Of a stretch of DNA of 64,000 nucleotides, positions 17,222-26,770 are shown piece after piece (the first letter of the stretch is position 1; every line of letters begins with the position of its first letter). Location: NCBI RefSeq assembly GCF_021631985.1, contig NZ_CP070225.1, positions 992,001 through 1,056,000 on the forward strand, given 5' to 3'. The position numbers were made by a program, and so were the translations under genes. This DNA is from Sandaracinus amylolyticus (lineage in GTDB: Bacteria > Myxococcota_A > Polyangia > Polyangiales > Sandaracinaceae). The notes below the pieces were generated by a model that saw only the letters and a list, made by a program, of their open reading frames with translations, was not told where the DNA came from and did not search any database.

Positions 17222-18016
17222 TCACCGCGAATTCAGCGCTTCCCCGAGCGCGTCGACGAAGCGCTCGTCGAGCCCTTCGTCGCGCCAGCTCGAGCGCGCT
17301 CCGGGCGTCGTGACCTCGCCCGTCGTGCCGTCGATCGTGAAGGTCACGCGGCAGTCGTTCGTGCCGTCGCAGGTCACGCGCTCGAAGCGGTACGCGGTCC
17401 CGCTCGCGCACCAGTTCTCCTCGCACACCGCGTTCAGTCGATCGATCACCGGCTCGCCGCGCGGCATCGCGGGATCGAGCTCGGTGCTCACCGCGAGCTC
17501 GTAGGGCGCGCCCGCGTCCTCGGCGTCCCAGGTGCCGACCCACACCCGCAGCGGGCCCGGCGCGAAGGTGCGCGCGATCGCCGGCTGCAGGCCGTCGAAG
17601 TCGTCGTTGCAGAGCCACTCGCCGTCGGCGGTCTGCACGAGGAGCGTGGTGTCGCCCTCGCTCGTGACCCGCAGCGCGACGTGGGTCTCCGCGCCCACGT
17701 CGACGACGTGATCGGGCTCCTCCGCGACGTTCCCTGCGCACTCGCTCCGTCGCGTGCTCGCGACGACCGAGCCGCCCGCGGTTCCTGCGAGCGCCGCGGT
17801 GCCGCCCGGCGCGATCGATGCGCGCGTGGTCGCCGGCGCTTCGGGCGCTCGTCGCTCGCGCGGGGGCTCGACGTCGATCGCGGCGAGCTCCTCGCCGAGA
17901 TCGAGATCGGTCGGCAGCGCGCCCGGCCACGGCGCTGCCATCTCGTCCTCGACGTCGCACGCGGCGAGCGCGCATGCGAGCGCGATCACCAGGGCGTGCG
18001 ACGTCGATCGAGTCAT
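17222..18016 (-). CDS. Predicted lipoprotein with pre-peptidase-like beta domain
   Basis: A 264-residue lipoprotein: signal sequence, then lipobox LAAC (Cys20). After an acidic and Pro/Ala-rich linker, the middle (about 95-185) has the sequence pattern of bacterial pre-peptidase C-terminal (PPC-like) domains: DHVVDVGAETHVALRVTSE, TLLVQTADGEWLCNDDFDG, LRVWVGTWDAEDAGAPYELAV. The C-terminal part has Cys pairs (CEENWC, CDGTNDC) likely disulfide-linked. The start is one base after the sdhB stop (18018), so it is probably co-transcribed with succinate dehydrogenase. Its role there is unknown. Confidence 0.82.
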   Translation of the reverse strand: MTRSTSHALVIALACALAACDVEDEMAAPWPGALPTDLDLGEELAAIDVEPPRERRAPEAPATTRASIAPGGTAALAGTAGGSVVASTRRSECAGNVAEEPDHVVDVGAETHVALRVTSEGDTTLLVQTADGEWLCNDDFDGLQPAIARTFAPGPLRVWVGTWDAEDAGAPYELAVSTELDPAMPRGEPVIDRLNAVCEENWCASGTAYRFERVTCDGTNDCRVTFTIDGTTGEVTTPGARSSWRDEGLDERFVDALGEALNSR

Positions 18017-18017
18017 C

Positions 18018-18812
18018 TCACCCAGCGCCGCCGTCCTTCGCGGTCGGCTCCTTGTACGTGAGCTGCGCCTTGAGGTGGTCGCGGTTCATGCGCGCGATGA
18101 ACGCGACGCTGATCTGCTTCGGGCACGCGGCCTCGCACTCGTAGTGGTTCGAGCACGCGCCGAACTCTTCGCGGTCGTGCTGCGCGACCATGTCGAGCGC
18201 GCGGCGCGAGCGCTCCGCCTGGCCCTGCGGGAGCAGGCCGAGGTGAGCGATCTTCGCCGCCGTGAAGAGGCTCGCCGACGCGTTCGGGCACGCCGCGACG
18301 CACGCGCCGCAGCCGATGCACGCCGCGGCGTCCATCGCCTCGTCGGCGATCGGCTTCGCGATCGGCATCTCGTTCGCGTCGACCGCGCTGCCCGCGCGCA
18401 CCGTGATGTAGCCGCCCGCCTGGATGATGCGATCGAGCGACGCGCGCTCGACCATCAGGTCCTTGATCACCGGGAACGACTTCGCTCGGAACGGCTCGAC
18501 GTAGATCGTCGCGCCGTTCTCGAACTTGCGCATGTGGAGCTGGCAGGTCGTGGTCGCGCGCTGCGGCCCGTGGGGCTGCCCGTTGATCACCACGCCGCAG
18601 GTGCCGCAGATGCCCTCGCGGCAGTCGTGATCGAACGCGAACGGCTCCTTGCCCGCGAGGATCAGCTTGTCGTTCACGACGTCCATCATCTCGAGGAACG
18701 ACGCGTGGGTGCTGATGCCCTTGGCGTACTCCGAGTAGTCCTCGAAGCGGCCCGCATCGTTCGGGCCGTTCTGGCGCCAGACGTGAAGCTTCAGATCGAT
18801 CGTCTCGGCCAC
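18018..18812 (-). CDS. sdhB: Succinate dehydrogenase iron-sulfur subunit
   Basis: A 264-residue subunit that carries electrons from the flavoprotein to the membrane cytochrome in respiratory complex II. Three Fe-S motifs are visible: the 2Fe-2S ferredoxin-type [16 protein letters not shown] plus CQLHM, the 4Fe-4[14 protein letters not shown] and the 3Fe-4S/4Fe-4S C-terminal [14 protein letters not shown]. It follows sdhA by 11 bases. The overall pattern (sdhC-sdhA-sdhB order, single cytochrome subunit) matches type-B succinate:menaquinone reductases of Bacteroidota and delta/epsilon-type bacteria. Confidence 0.96.
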   Translation of the reverse strand: MAETIDLKLHVWRQNGPNDAGRFEDYSEYAKGISTHASFLEMMDVVNDKLILAGKEPFAFDHDCREGICGTCGVVINGQPHGPQRATTTCQLHMRKFENGATIYVEPFRAKSFPVIKDLMVERASLDRIIQAGGYITVRAGSAVDANEMPIAKPIADEAMDAAACIGCGACVAACPNASASLFTAAKIAHLGLLPQGQAERSRRALDMVAQHDREEFGACSNHYECEAACPKQISVAFIARMNRDHLKAQLTYKEPTAKDGGAG

Positions 18813-18823
18813 GGTTCAGCTCC

Positions 18824-20761
<1,938 letters not shown>

Positions 20762-20811
20762 CTCGTGTTGCTCCTGAAAGGCGAACGGAAGTCGAGGAAG
20801 AACTCAGCCGC

Positions 20812-21531
20812 TCAAGGCGTGGGCGGCAGCGCGGGGAGGTCGGGCACGTCACCGCCGACGACGCGCGCCATGATCGTGAGCGGGATGAGCACGTTGCCGA
20901 GCGTGACGAACGCGGCGAACGCCATCGCGGCACCGCGCACGCGCTGATCGAAGCGCGGCGAGCGGAGACCGAGGCTCTGCAGCAGCGACTGGCCACCCTG
21001 GTAGAGGTGGAAGCCGAGCAGGATGTTCGCGAAGACGTAGAACGACGTGACCCACACGCTGCGGAAGCCGTAGACGACGTTGAGATAGACGTCGTGGGGA
21101 TCGAAGCGGTAGCCCTGGATGACGTCGGCGCCGATCGTCAGGTGCGCGAGGTGGAACGCGATGAACGCGAACACGATCGGGCCCGAGAGGATCATCGTCT
21201 TGCGCGCGTAGCGCATCAGCGGGCCCTGGTCGCCGACGTCGCTCGAGACCTTGTAGCGGTTGGGGCGCGCCGCGCTGTTCGCGACCGCGAGCTGCACCGT
21301 GAGGCCGACGTGGACGATCAGCGCGAGCAGCAGGACGGCGCGCGCCGTCCACAGCGCCTTCGGCATCGAGTGCAGGAATTCTGCGTACGCGTTGAGGTGC
21401 TCGGGGCCGAGGAAGACCTGCAGGTTGCCGATCAGGTGCCCGATCACGAAGGCGAAGAGGATCGCGCCCGTGATGGCGACCAGCGCCTTCTTGCCGATCG
21501 AGGTCCGCGTGAGGGTCAGCGCCTTCTGCAT
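20812..21531 (-). CDS. sdhC: Succinate dehydrogenase cytochrome b subunit
   Basis: A 239-residue membrane anchor of type-B complex II with five hydrophobic helices. It binds two haems b via conserved His residues visible in FVIGHLIGNLQVFLGPEHLN, IVHVGLTVQL, AFIAFHLAHLTIG and NILLGFHLYQGGQSL, and passes electrons to menaquinone. Sequence and length match the single-subunit cytochrome b558 type. It is first in the sdhCAB operon, with a sigma-70-like promoter 48-75 bases upstream overlapping the end of the aminomutase gene. Confidence 0.95.
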   Translation of the reverse strand: MQKALTLTRTSIGKKALVAITGAILFAFVIGHLIGNLQVFLGPEHLNAYAEFLHSMPKALWTARAVLLLALIVHVGLTVQLAVANSAARPNRYKVSSDVGDQGPLMRYARKTMILSGPIVFAFIAFHLAHLTIGADVIQGYRFDPHDVYLNVVYGFRSVWVTSFYVFANILLGFHLYQGGQSLLQSLGLRSPRFDQRVRGAAMAFAAFVTLGNVLIPLTIMARVVGGDVPDLPALPPTP

Positions 21532-21578
21532 CGTCGGTTCCCGTGCTCTTGCCGCGCCCCTGCGCGTGAGGCGCGCCA

Positions 21579-21606
21579 GCTATACACCCATGTTTTCGGA
21601 ATTCAA
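21579..21606 (-). promoter_or_regulatory. Sigma-70-like promoter of sdhCAB
   Basis: On the minus strand TTGAAT (21601-21606) and TATAGC (21579-21584) are separated by 16 bases, close to housekeeping -35/-10 consensus. The predicted transcript would start about 40 bases before the sdhC ATG at 21531. The -35 box overlaps the stop region of the upstream aminomutase gene. Confidence 0.55.
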
Positions 21607-22763
21607 TCGCGATCCGCAGTGACGCACACCTGCGGGGCCGCGGGCGGATCGACGTAATCGACCTCCACACCACGGTGCGTGCGCAGCGTGGTGACACCAC
21701 GCTCGCGGCGGACGATCCAATCGGGACCGACCGGCACCTTCCCCATCCCGCCCGGGGTGTCGACGATCAGCTTCGGCAGCGCGATGCCACCGACGCGTCC
21801 TTGCAGTCGCTCCATGAGATCGATCCCGGTCTGGAGCGGCGTACGCAGGTGCGACGTGCCGCGGACCGGGTCGGCCTGGAGGAGGTAATAGGGCCGCACG
21901 CGCGCGCGCACCAGGCCTCGGAAGAGCGTCTCGAGCGTTCGTGCGTCGTCGTTCACGCCGCGCAGGAGCACGCTCTGGTTCATCACCGGGATGCCGTGAT
22001 CGACGAGGCGCGCGCACGCCTCGCGCGACTCGGGCGAGAGCTCCTTCGGATGGTTGAAGTGGGTCATGACCCAGACCGACGGGTGCGATCGCAGCGCCCG
22101 ACACAGATCCGACGAGATGCGCTGCGGCAACGTGACAGGGGCGCGCGTGGCCATGCGCACGACCATCACGTGCTCGATGCGCGCGAGGCGCTCGAGGATG
22201 GCCGCGATGCGCGCGTCGGTGCCCACCAGCGGGTCGCCGCCCGAGACGATCACGTCGTGGATCTCGGGGTGTGCCTCGATCCATGCGAAGGCGGGCTCGA
22301 GCTTCTCGAGCGCGCGCACGCCGCCGTCCTGACCGACCATGCGCGAGCGGGTGCAGAAGCGGCAGTAGACCGAGCAGCGATCGGTCGCGATCAAGAGGAC
22401 GCGATCGGGGTAACGGCGGACGAGGTGGGGCGCGACCTCGTGCGCTTCTTCGCCGAGGGGATCGCGGAGATCGCCGGGGACCTCGCGCGCCTCCTCGATG
22501 CGCGGCACGCACTGCAGGCGGATCGGGCAGTGGGGATCGTGGCGATCACAGAGCCCGAGGTAATAGGGCGTGATCGACATCGGGAAGCCGCCCGCGAGCG
22601 CGCGGCGCGTGCCCTCGCGCTCCTCCGGCGTGAGCTCCAGCGCAGCTTCGAGACCGGCGAGGTCGGTGATCGCGTGGCGGACCTGCCAGCGCCAGTCGGA
22701 CGCATCGAGGCCCGCGTCGTCGTCGGCAGGCGGGCGGGCCGACGGCAGGACGGGGAGCGACAT
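21603..22763 (-). CDS. kamA: Lysine 2,3-aminomutase family radical SAM enzyme
   Basis: A 386-residue radical S-adenosylmethionine, PLP-dependent aminomutase. The 4Fe-4S motif CSVYCRFC (C130, C134, C137) in LIATDRCSVYCRFCTRSR is diagnostic, with IHDVIVSGGDPLVG following and the PLP lysine region PKLIVDTPGGMGKVP near the C-terminus. It would convert L-lysine to beta-lysine for lysine catabolism or a compatible solute such as N-acetyl-beta-lysine. The acetyltransferase partner (AblB) is not adjacent, and no efp/epmA is present, so the EF-P role of EpmB relatives is neither supported nor excluded. It lies upstream of sdhCAB in the same direction. Confidence 0.9.
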   Translation of the reverse strand: MSLPVLPSARPPADDDAGLDASDWRWQVRHAITDLAGLEAALELTPEEREGTRRALAGGFPMSITPYYLGLCDRHDPHCPIRLQCVPRIEEAREVPGDLRDPLGEEAHEVAPHLVRRYPDRVLLIATDRCSVYCRFCTRSRMVGQDGGVRALEKLEPAFAWIEAHPEIHDVIVSGGDPLVGTDARIAAILERLARIEHVMVVRMATRAPVTLPQRISSDLCRALRSHPSVWVMTHFNHPKELSPESREACARLVDHGIPVMNQSVLLRGVNDDARTLETLFRGLVRARVRPYYLLQADPVRGTSHLRTPLQTGIDLMERLQGRVGGIALPKLIVDTPGGMGKVPVGPDWIVRRERGVTTLRTHRGVEVDYVDPPAAPQVCVTADRD

Positions 22764-23050
22764 CGCGCGCGAGCATGACAGCGAAGCAGTGCTGCGGCGA
22801 ACGCGTGGGCGTCCCCGGCGAGCAACCGTTGCGTGATCGGGACGAGGTGGCGCGCGCCGGGTGGGGGGCATTGCGGTGCGGTGCGGAAGAAATGCACCAT
22901 CCGGCCCGGATCGCGCCTGGTCCGCTTCTTGGTCTTGGCCCGGCGCGCCCCGCGAGGCGGGACCTTCCCGCAGCCTTTCTCGCGCCACGCGTCCCAGGGG
23001 GGATGCGCGCTGTGGACGTTCCGATCCGGAAGAGAGCCAGGAGGACAGGA

Positions 23051-23476
23051 ATGAAGACGATCACGAAGCTCACCATCTCGCTCGCCATGCTCGGTCTCGT
23101 CGCGTGCGGGTCGTCGGAGACGGCCGAGACACCGGCGGTGGAGGCCCCGGCGGCCGAGGCGCCCGCGGCTCCGGCGGCACCGGCGGCCGAGCCCGCTCCG
23201 GCGGCGGCCGAGCCCGCGGCCGAGGCAGCTCCGGCGGCCGAGGCGGCTCCGGCGGCGGGTGGCGGTGGCGTCTGCGCCCGCGCGCAGGAGTGCTGCACGG
23301 CGTACGTGAACGCGATGCCCGGCGGCGCGGCGAGCGGCGCGGGCGCGGCCTGCGATGCGCTGCGCCAGACGGCGGCGGCGGGCGCGTCGGCGGAGCCGGC
23401 CTGCCAGGCGGCGATCGACGGCTACCGCCAGTCGCTCACCGCGATGGGCACCGCGGTCCCCGCGGCCTGCCAGTGA
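23051..23476 (+). CDS. Small Cys-rich lipoprotein, paralogue 1
   Basis: A 141-residue lipoprotein with lipobox LVAC (Cys19), a long Ala/Pro/Glu linker of repeated APAAEA-type units (residues ~25-75), and a compact C-terminal domain with six Cys: CARAQECCTAYVNAMPGG, then ACDALRQ, PACQAAIDGYRQSLTAMG and VPAACQ. The same spacing recurs in the gene at 25395, so the two are paralogues. A strong AGGAGG stands nine bases before the ATG. The domain is probably a disulfide-stabilised helical bundle; no family was recognised. A clear terminator follows at 23511-23548. Confidence 0.85.
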   Translation: MKTITKLTISLAMLGLVACGSSETAETPAVEAPAAEAPAAPAAPAAEPAPAAAEPAAEAAPAAEAAPAAGGGGVCARAQECCTAYVNAMPGGAASGAGAACDALRQTAAAGASAEPACQAAIDGYRQSLTAMGTAVPAACQ

Positions 23477-23510
23477 TCGGCTGAGGGCTCGGCCCTCTCG
23501 CCACGAAGAG

Positions 23511-23548
23511 CGCGCGCTCGCGGTCACGCGGGCGCGCGTTCGTTTTTT
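23511..23548 (+). terminator. Rho-independent terminator after small lipoprotein gene
   Basis: CGCGCGCTCGCG (23511-23522) and CGCGGGCGCGCG (23527-23538) form a 12-bp stem with a GTCA loop and one G-T pair, followed by TTCGTTTTTT (23539-23548). This is the clearest intrinsic terminator in the window and ends the transcript of the gene at 23051. Confidence 0.85.
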
Positions 23549-23593
23549 CAGCGGTGTTCGCGGGCGGCGACGTTGGTACGATGACGCCCAGGC

Positions 23594-24094
23594 ATGGAGC
23601 GGGGCGGGAACGGGACGGTCGTCCTGGTGGACGGCGGGTCGTCGGTCGTGATCGACACGCGCGCGTGGCCGGTGGTGATCGCGACCTGGTTCGGCGAGCC
23701 GACCGAGACCCTGGTCGATCGCTACTTCGAGTCGCACGCCGAGGTGGTCGGTCGCGCGCGCACGAACCGCGAGCGCTTCGTGCTGATCACCGACACGTTC
23801 GCGACCGGCGCGCCCTCGCCGAAGGCGCGCAAGCGCATCGTGGACCTGACGGCCGCGCAGGCGGCGGACGTCGCGAGGCTCACGCTGCGCAGCTTCGTGG
23901 TCATCGAGAGCATGCTGATGCGCGGGGTCGTGACCGCGCTGGCGTGGATCTACCCGAAGATGTCGGAGTCGGAGAACGTCGCGACGATCACGATCGCGCT
24001 GGAGCGGGCGTTCGCGGAGCTCGACGCGGCGCGCATCCCGCGGCCGGTCGGGATGACCCCGCGCGACTACCGGCGGCCGACTCGCCCCGCGTGA
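23594..24094 (+). CDS. Conserved-looking protein of unknown function
   Basis: A 166-residue soluble protein without signal peptide or TM segment. It alternates beta and alpha (VLVDGGSSVVIDTRAWPVVIATWFG, then helices with EPTETLVDRYFESHAEVVGRA and RFVLITDTFATGAP) and ends PRPVGMTPRDYRRPTRPA. The early part recalls STAS-like folds (SpoIIAA-type), which fit the length and pattern, but no diagnostic residue was found, so this is a guess. Codon use matches neighbours. It begins 46 bases after the terminator and is probably a separate unit. Confidence 0.7.
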   Translation: MERGGNGTVVLVDGGSSVVIDTRAWPVVIATWFGEPTETLVDRYFESHAEVVGRARTNRERFVLITDTFATGAPSPKARKRIVDLTAAQAADVARLTLRSFVVIESMLMRGVVTALAWIYPKMSESENVATITIALERAFAELDAARIPRPVGMTPRDYRRPTRPA

Positions 24095-24193
24095 AGCGGG
24101 CAGGGTGCCCGCGCGTCGATTGAACGCGTGCACCCGGCGGCCGGAGCGGCGAGAATCGGCCCGGCCGTCTGGAAGGCTCACCCCGGAGGACCC

Positions 24194-25420
24194 GTGAGAC
24201 GACTCGTTCCCCTCCTGCTCGTCGCACTCTCGATCGTCGGCTGCGGCAGCGCGACCATTCGCGCGCGTGGCTCGGCGACGATCGTGGCGAGCGCGCCCCC
24301 GCCCCGCCCCACCGTCGTCGTGACGCCTCCCGCGCCGCCGATGCAGGGCGCGATCTGGGTCGAAGCCCACTGGGAGTGGCAGGCGAACGCGTACGTGTGG
24401 ATCGACGGCTACTGGCTCGAGCCGCAGCCGGACTGCGCGTACATCCAGCCGCACTGGGAGCGCCGGGGCGCCGGGTGGGTCTACGACGCGGGCGGGTGCC
24501 GTCGTCGCGACGGTCAGGTGGTGGTCACGCCGCCGCCGGGCCACCGAGGCACGGTGGTGGTCACGCCGCCGCCGCGTGCGAGCGGGACCGTGGTGGTGAC
24601 GCCGCCGCCGCGCTCGTCGGGTGGAACGGTGGTGGTGACGCCGCCGCCGCGCTCGACCGGGACCGTGACCGTGACGCCGCCCCCGCAGTCGTCGGGCGGG
24701 ACCGTGGTGGTGACGCCGCCTCCGCCGCGCGGCGGGACGGTGACCGTGACGCCGCCTCCGCAGTCGTCGGGTGGGACCGTGGTGGTCACGCCGCCGCCGC
24801 CCCGTGGGGGGACGGTGACCGTGACGCCGCCTCCGCAGTCGTCGGGTGGGACCGTGGTGGTCACGCCGCCGCCGCCCCGTGGGGGGACGGTGACCGTGAC
24901 GCCGCCTCCGCAGTCGTCGGGCGGGACCGTGACCGCGACGCCGCCTCCGCCGCGCGCTGGCGGAACGGTCGTGGTGACGCCGCCGCGCGAGACGACGCCT
25001 CCGCCGCGTGGTGGGGTGACCGTGACCACGCCTCCGCCGCGTGAGACCGAGGTGCCGCAGACGCCGCCGCGCACGACGGTGACCACGCCTCCGCCGCGCC
25101 AGGCCGAGGTGCCGCAGGCGCAGCCGCCGCGCACGACGGTGACCACGCCTCCGCCGCGTCAGGTCGAGGCGCCCGAGGCGCCCCGCGGTGGTGGCCGCGG
25201 CGCGACCGTGACCACGCCTCCGCCCCGCACCGGCGGCGGCGCGACCGTCGTGCTCCCCGATCCCCCGCAGCGCGAGGCCCCTCCGCCGCGGCTCGAGGCG
25301 CCGGATCCCGAGGTGCGCCCGGTGGGCCCCGATCCCCGCACCCGCGTGCGTCCTCGCCGAGAGCCGGAGCAGGTGCAGCCGCCCCTGCCGCGTGATGCGG
25401 TCCGCACCGCTCCGCGCTGA
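24194..25420 (+). CDS. Pro-rich VTPPP-repeat lipoprotein with W-x-GYW motif
   Basis: A 408-residue lipoprotein started by GTG at 24194, four bases after GGAGGA; lipobox IVGC. The N-terminal folded part (about 40-100) has EAHWEWQANAYVWIDGYW and PHWERRGAGWVYDAGGC, a WxxGYW/YxW module also seen in other secreted myxobacterial proteins. From about residue 110 it is a long proline-rich stalk of V(V/T)VTPPP repeats; four near-identical 75-bp (25-codon) units begin at 24659, 24734, 24809 and 24884. It ends in a basic/acidic Pro-rich tail. It likely projects from the outer membrane as a stiff spacer. The last 26 bases overlap the next gene's start. Confidence 0.85.
   Translation: MRRLVPLLLVALSIVGCGSATIRARGSATIVASAPPPRPTVVVTPPAPPMQGAIWVEAHWEWQANAYVWIDGYWLEPQPDCAYIQPHWERRGAGWVYDAGGCRRRDGQVVVTPPPGHRGTVVVTPPPRASGTVVVTPPPRSSGGTVVVTPPPRSTGTVTVTPPPQSSGGTVVVTPPPPRGGTVTVTPPPQSSGGTVVVTPPPPRGGTVTVTPPPQSSGGTVVVTPPPPRGGTVTVTPPPQSSGGTVTATPPPPRAGGTVVVTPPRETTPPPRGGVTVTTPPPRETEVPQTPPRTTVTTPPPRQAEVPQAQPPRTTVTTPPPRQVEAPEAPRGGGRGATVTTPPPRTGGGATVVLPDPPQREAPPPRLEAPDPEVRPVGPDPRTRVRPRREPEQVQPPLPRDAVRTAPR
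24659..24958 (+). repeat. Four 75-bp in-frame tandem repeats
   Basis: Units start at 24659, 24734, 24809 and 24884. Units 2 and 3 are almost identical at the DNA level, which implies recent duplication; unit 1 and the 3' end of unit 4 have drifted. Each encodes a 25-residue block of the form GTVTVTPPPQSSGG plus TVVVTPPPPRG. The period being a multiple of three keeps the frame, so copy number can change without breaking the protein. Confidence 0.85.
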
Positions 25421-25823
25421 GCGCCGTCGGGCGCCGTGGTGGGCGCTCTCGTTCGTCGTGGTGATGGCGTGCGGCTCGGGCGAGAGCGCTCCTCCGGCTC
25501 CGGAGGAAGCGCCCGCCGAGCCGGCGCCCACACCCTCGGTCGCCGAGAGCGCGCCGGCCGCGACACCCGCTGCGCCGGCCGAGGAGCCCGCCGAGCAGCG
25601 TGCGCCGGCCGACGCTTGTGCGCGCGCCCAGTCGTGCTGTCCCGCGTACGTCGCGGCGCTGCCGCCTTCGGGGCGCGGCGAGGCGGGTGAGGCGTGCGCC
25701 TCGCTCGCGCTCGCGGCGGAGCTCGAAGGACAGGCGCGCGACGAGGCGTGCCAGGGCGCGCTCGAGGGCTTCCGGTCGTCGCTCCAGGCGACCGGCCTCG
25801 GCGTGCCCGAAGCCTGCCGCTGA
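25395..25823 (+). CDS. Small Cys-rich lipoprotein, paralogue 2
   Basis: A 142-residue lipoprotein paralogous to the gene at 23051. After the lipobox VMAC comes a Pro/Ala/Glu linker (PAPEEAPAEPAPTPSV) and a C-terminal domain CARAQSCCPAYVAALPPSG, EACASLALAAELEG, EACQGALEGFRSSLQATG, GVPEACR. All six Cys and the GxR/YxxSLxAxG positions match paralogue 1. The ATG at 25395 lies inside the end of the preceding Pro-rich gene (26-bp overlap); a GTG three bases earlier is an alternative. The overlap suggests coupled translation of the two surface proteins. Confidence 0.82.
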   Translation: MRSAPLRAERRRAPWWALSFVVVMACGSGESAPPAPEEAPAEPAPTPSVAESAPAATPAAPAEEPAEQRAPADACARAQSCCPAYVAALPPSGRGEAGEACASLALAAELEGQARDEACQGALEGFRSSLQATGLGVPEACR

Positions 25824-25912
25824 AACCTTCCTGAGCCACGGCGCTCGCCCCGCGGCACTGAACAGGGCTGCGCCGTCCTGGTGCGCGTTCCGACAACCAT
25901 CTTCGAGGTGTC

Positions 25913-26704
25913 ATGCGTTCGATCCGAGCTCTGGGTGTCTTCTTCGTGCTCGCGGGTGTGCTCGCGGCGTGTGGTGGTGGGAACGGCGGCGGGACGGAGG
26001 GCGCGTCCGGCGGCGATCAGCACGCGGGTGGCGATGCGTGCGAGGCGAGCGCGTGCGGGCCGCGCCCCCAGATGCCGAACAGCCCCTGCGCCGATGGCGT
26101 CACCGTCGCGGGCCCGGCGTGCGAGCGCGACGCGAACGGGCGCTGCGCGTGGGTGATCCGCGAGTGCCCGCCCACTGCGCCGACCGGCGGCGGAGCCGGA
26201 GGCGCGGCCCAGGGCGCGATGTGCGGCGGGATCGCCGGCGTCCAGTGCGCGTCCGGGCAGTTCTGCGACTTCGGGAGCCACTGCGGCGCGGGCGACCAGA
26301 GCGGCACGTGTCGCGCTCAGCCCGAGGTCTGCGCGGAGATCTACCAGCCGGTCTGCGGCTGTGACGGGCGCACCTACGGCAACGAGTGCGACGCGAACCG
26401 CGCGGGCGTGAGCGTCGCGTCGCAGGGCGAGTGCGCTGCGGCGGCGGGCGGCGGCGCAGCGGGCGGAGGTGGTGAGCGCGCGTGCGGCAGCCGCGGGCTC
26501 GCGCCGTGCGGAGCGGACGAGTTCTGCGACTGGCCGGCGTCGGCGCAGTGCGGCGCGACGGATGCGCCCGGCGTGTGCCGGCCGCGCCCCCAGATGTGCA
26601 CGCGCGAGTTCAATCCGGTGTGCGGCTGCGACGGGCAGACCCATCCCACGCGCTGCGTGGCGAACTCGCAGGGCGTGTCGGTGGCCCACGACGGGCCCTG
26701 CTGA
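25913..26704 (+). CDS. Lipoprotein with two Kazal-type inhibitor domains
   Basis: A 263-residue lipoprotein: lipobox LAAC (Cys20), Gly-rich linker, a Cys-rich region with CASGQFCDFGSHCG, then Kazal domain 1 (about 140-175: CAEIYQPVCGCDGRTYGNEC), a Gly/Ala linker, a second CGADEFCDWPASAQCG segment and Kazal domain 2 (about 228-263: CTREFNPVCGCDGQTHPTRC). Kazal domains inhibit serine proteases such as subtilisins through the exposed reactive-site loop; here the P1-region residues are near EIYQP and EFNP. An outer-surface inhibitor would protect a predatory bacterium from its own or foreign proteases (inference). The start is 89 bases after the paralogue 2 stop. Confidence 0.88.
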   Translation: MRSIRALGVFFVLAGVLAACGGGNGGGTEGASGGDQHAGGDACEASACGPRPQMPNSPCADGVTVAGPACERDANGRCAWVIRECPPTAPTGGGAGGAAQGAMCGGIAGVQCASGQFCDFGSHCGAGDQSGTCRAQPEVCAEIYQPVCGCDGRTYGNECDANRAGVSVASQGECAAAAGGGAAGGGGERACGSRGLAPCGADEFCDWPASAQCGATDAPGVCRPRPQMCTREFNPVCGCDGQTHPTRCVANSQGVSVAHDGPC

Positions 26705-26770
26705 GCTGCCGGCCCTCTCACGCGCGGGTGTTCGCCAGCGCTGGCCGGGGCCACATGGCGGTCTCGTCGC

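Noticed and set aside
22764..23050. Small gene or RNA in the 287-base divergent gap before the lipoprotein at 23051
   Set aside because: Open frames there are high-GC shadows without start signals, and no conserved RNA fold was recognised; it is most simply a promoter region.
24520..25250. Non-coding microsatellite or CRISPR
   Set aside because: The period is 75 bp with in-frame codons and a credible lipoprotein signal at the start. It is an extended protein repeat.
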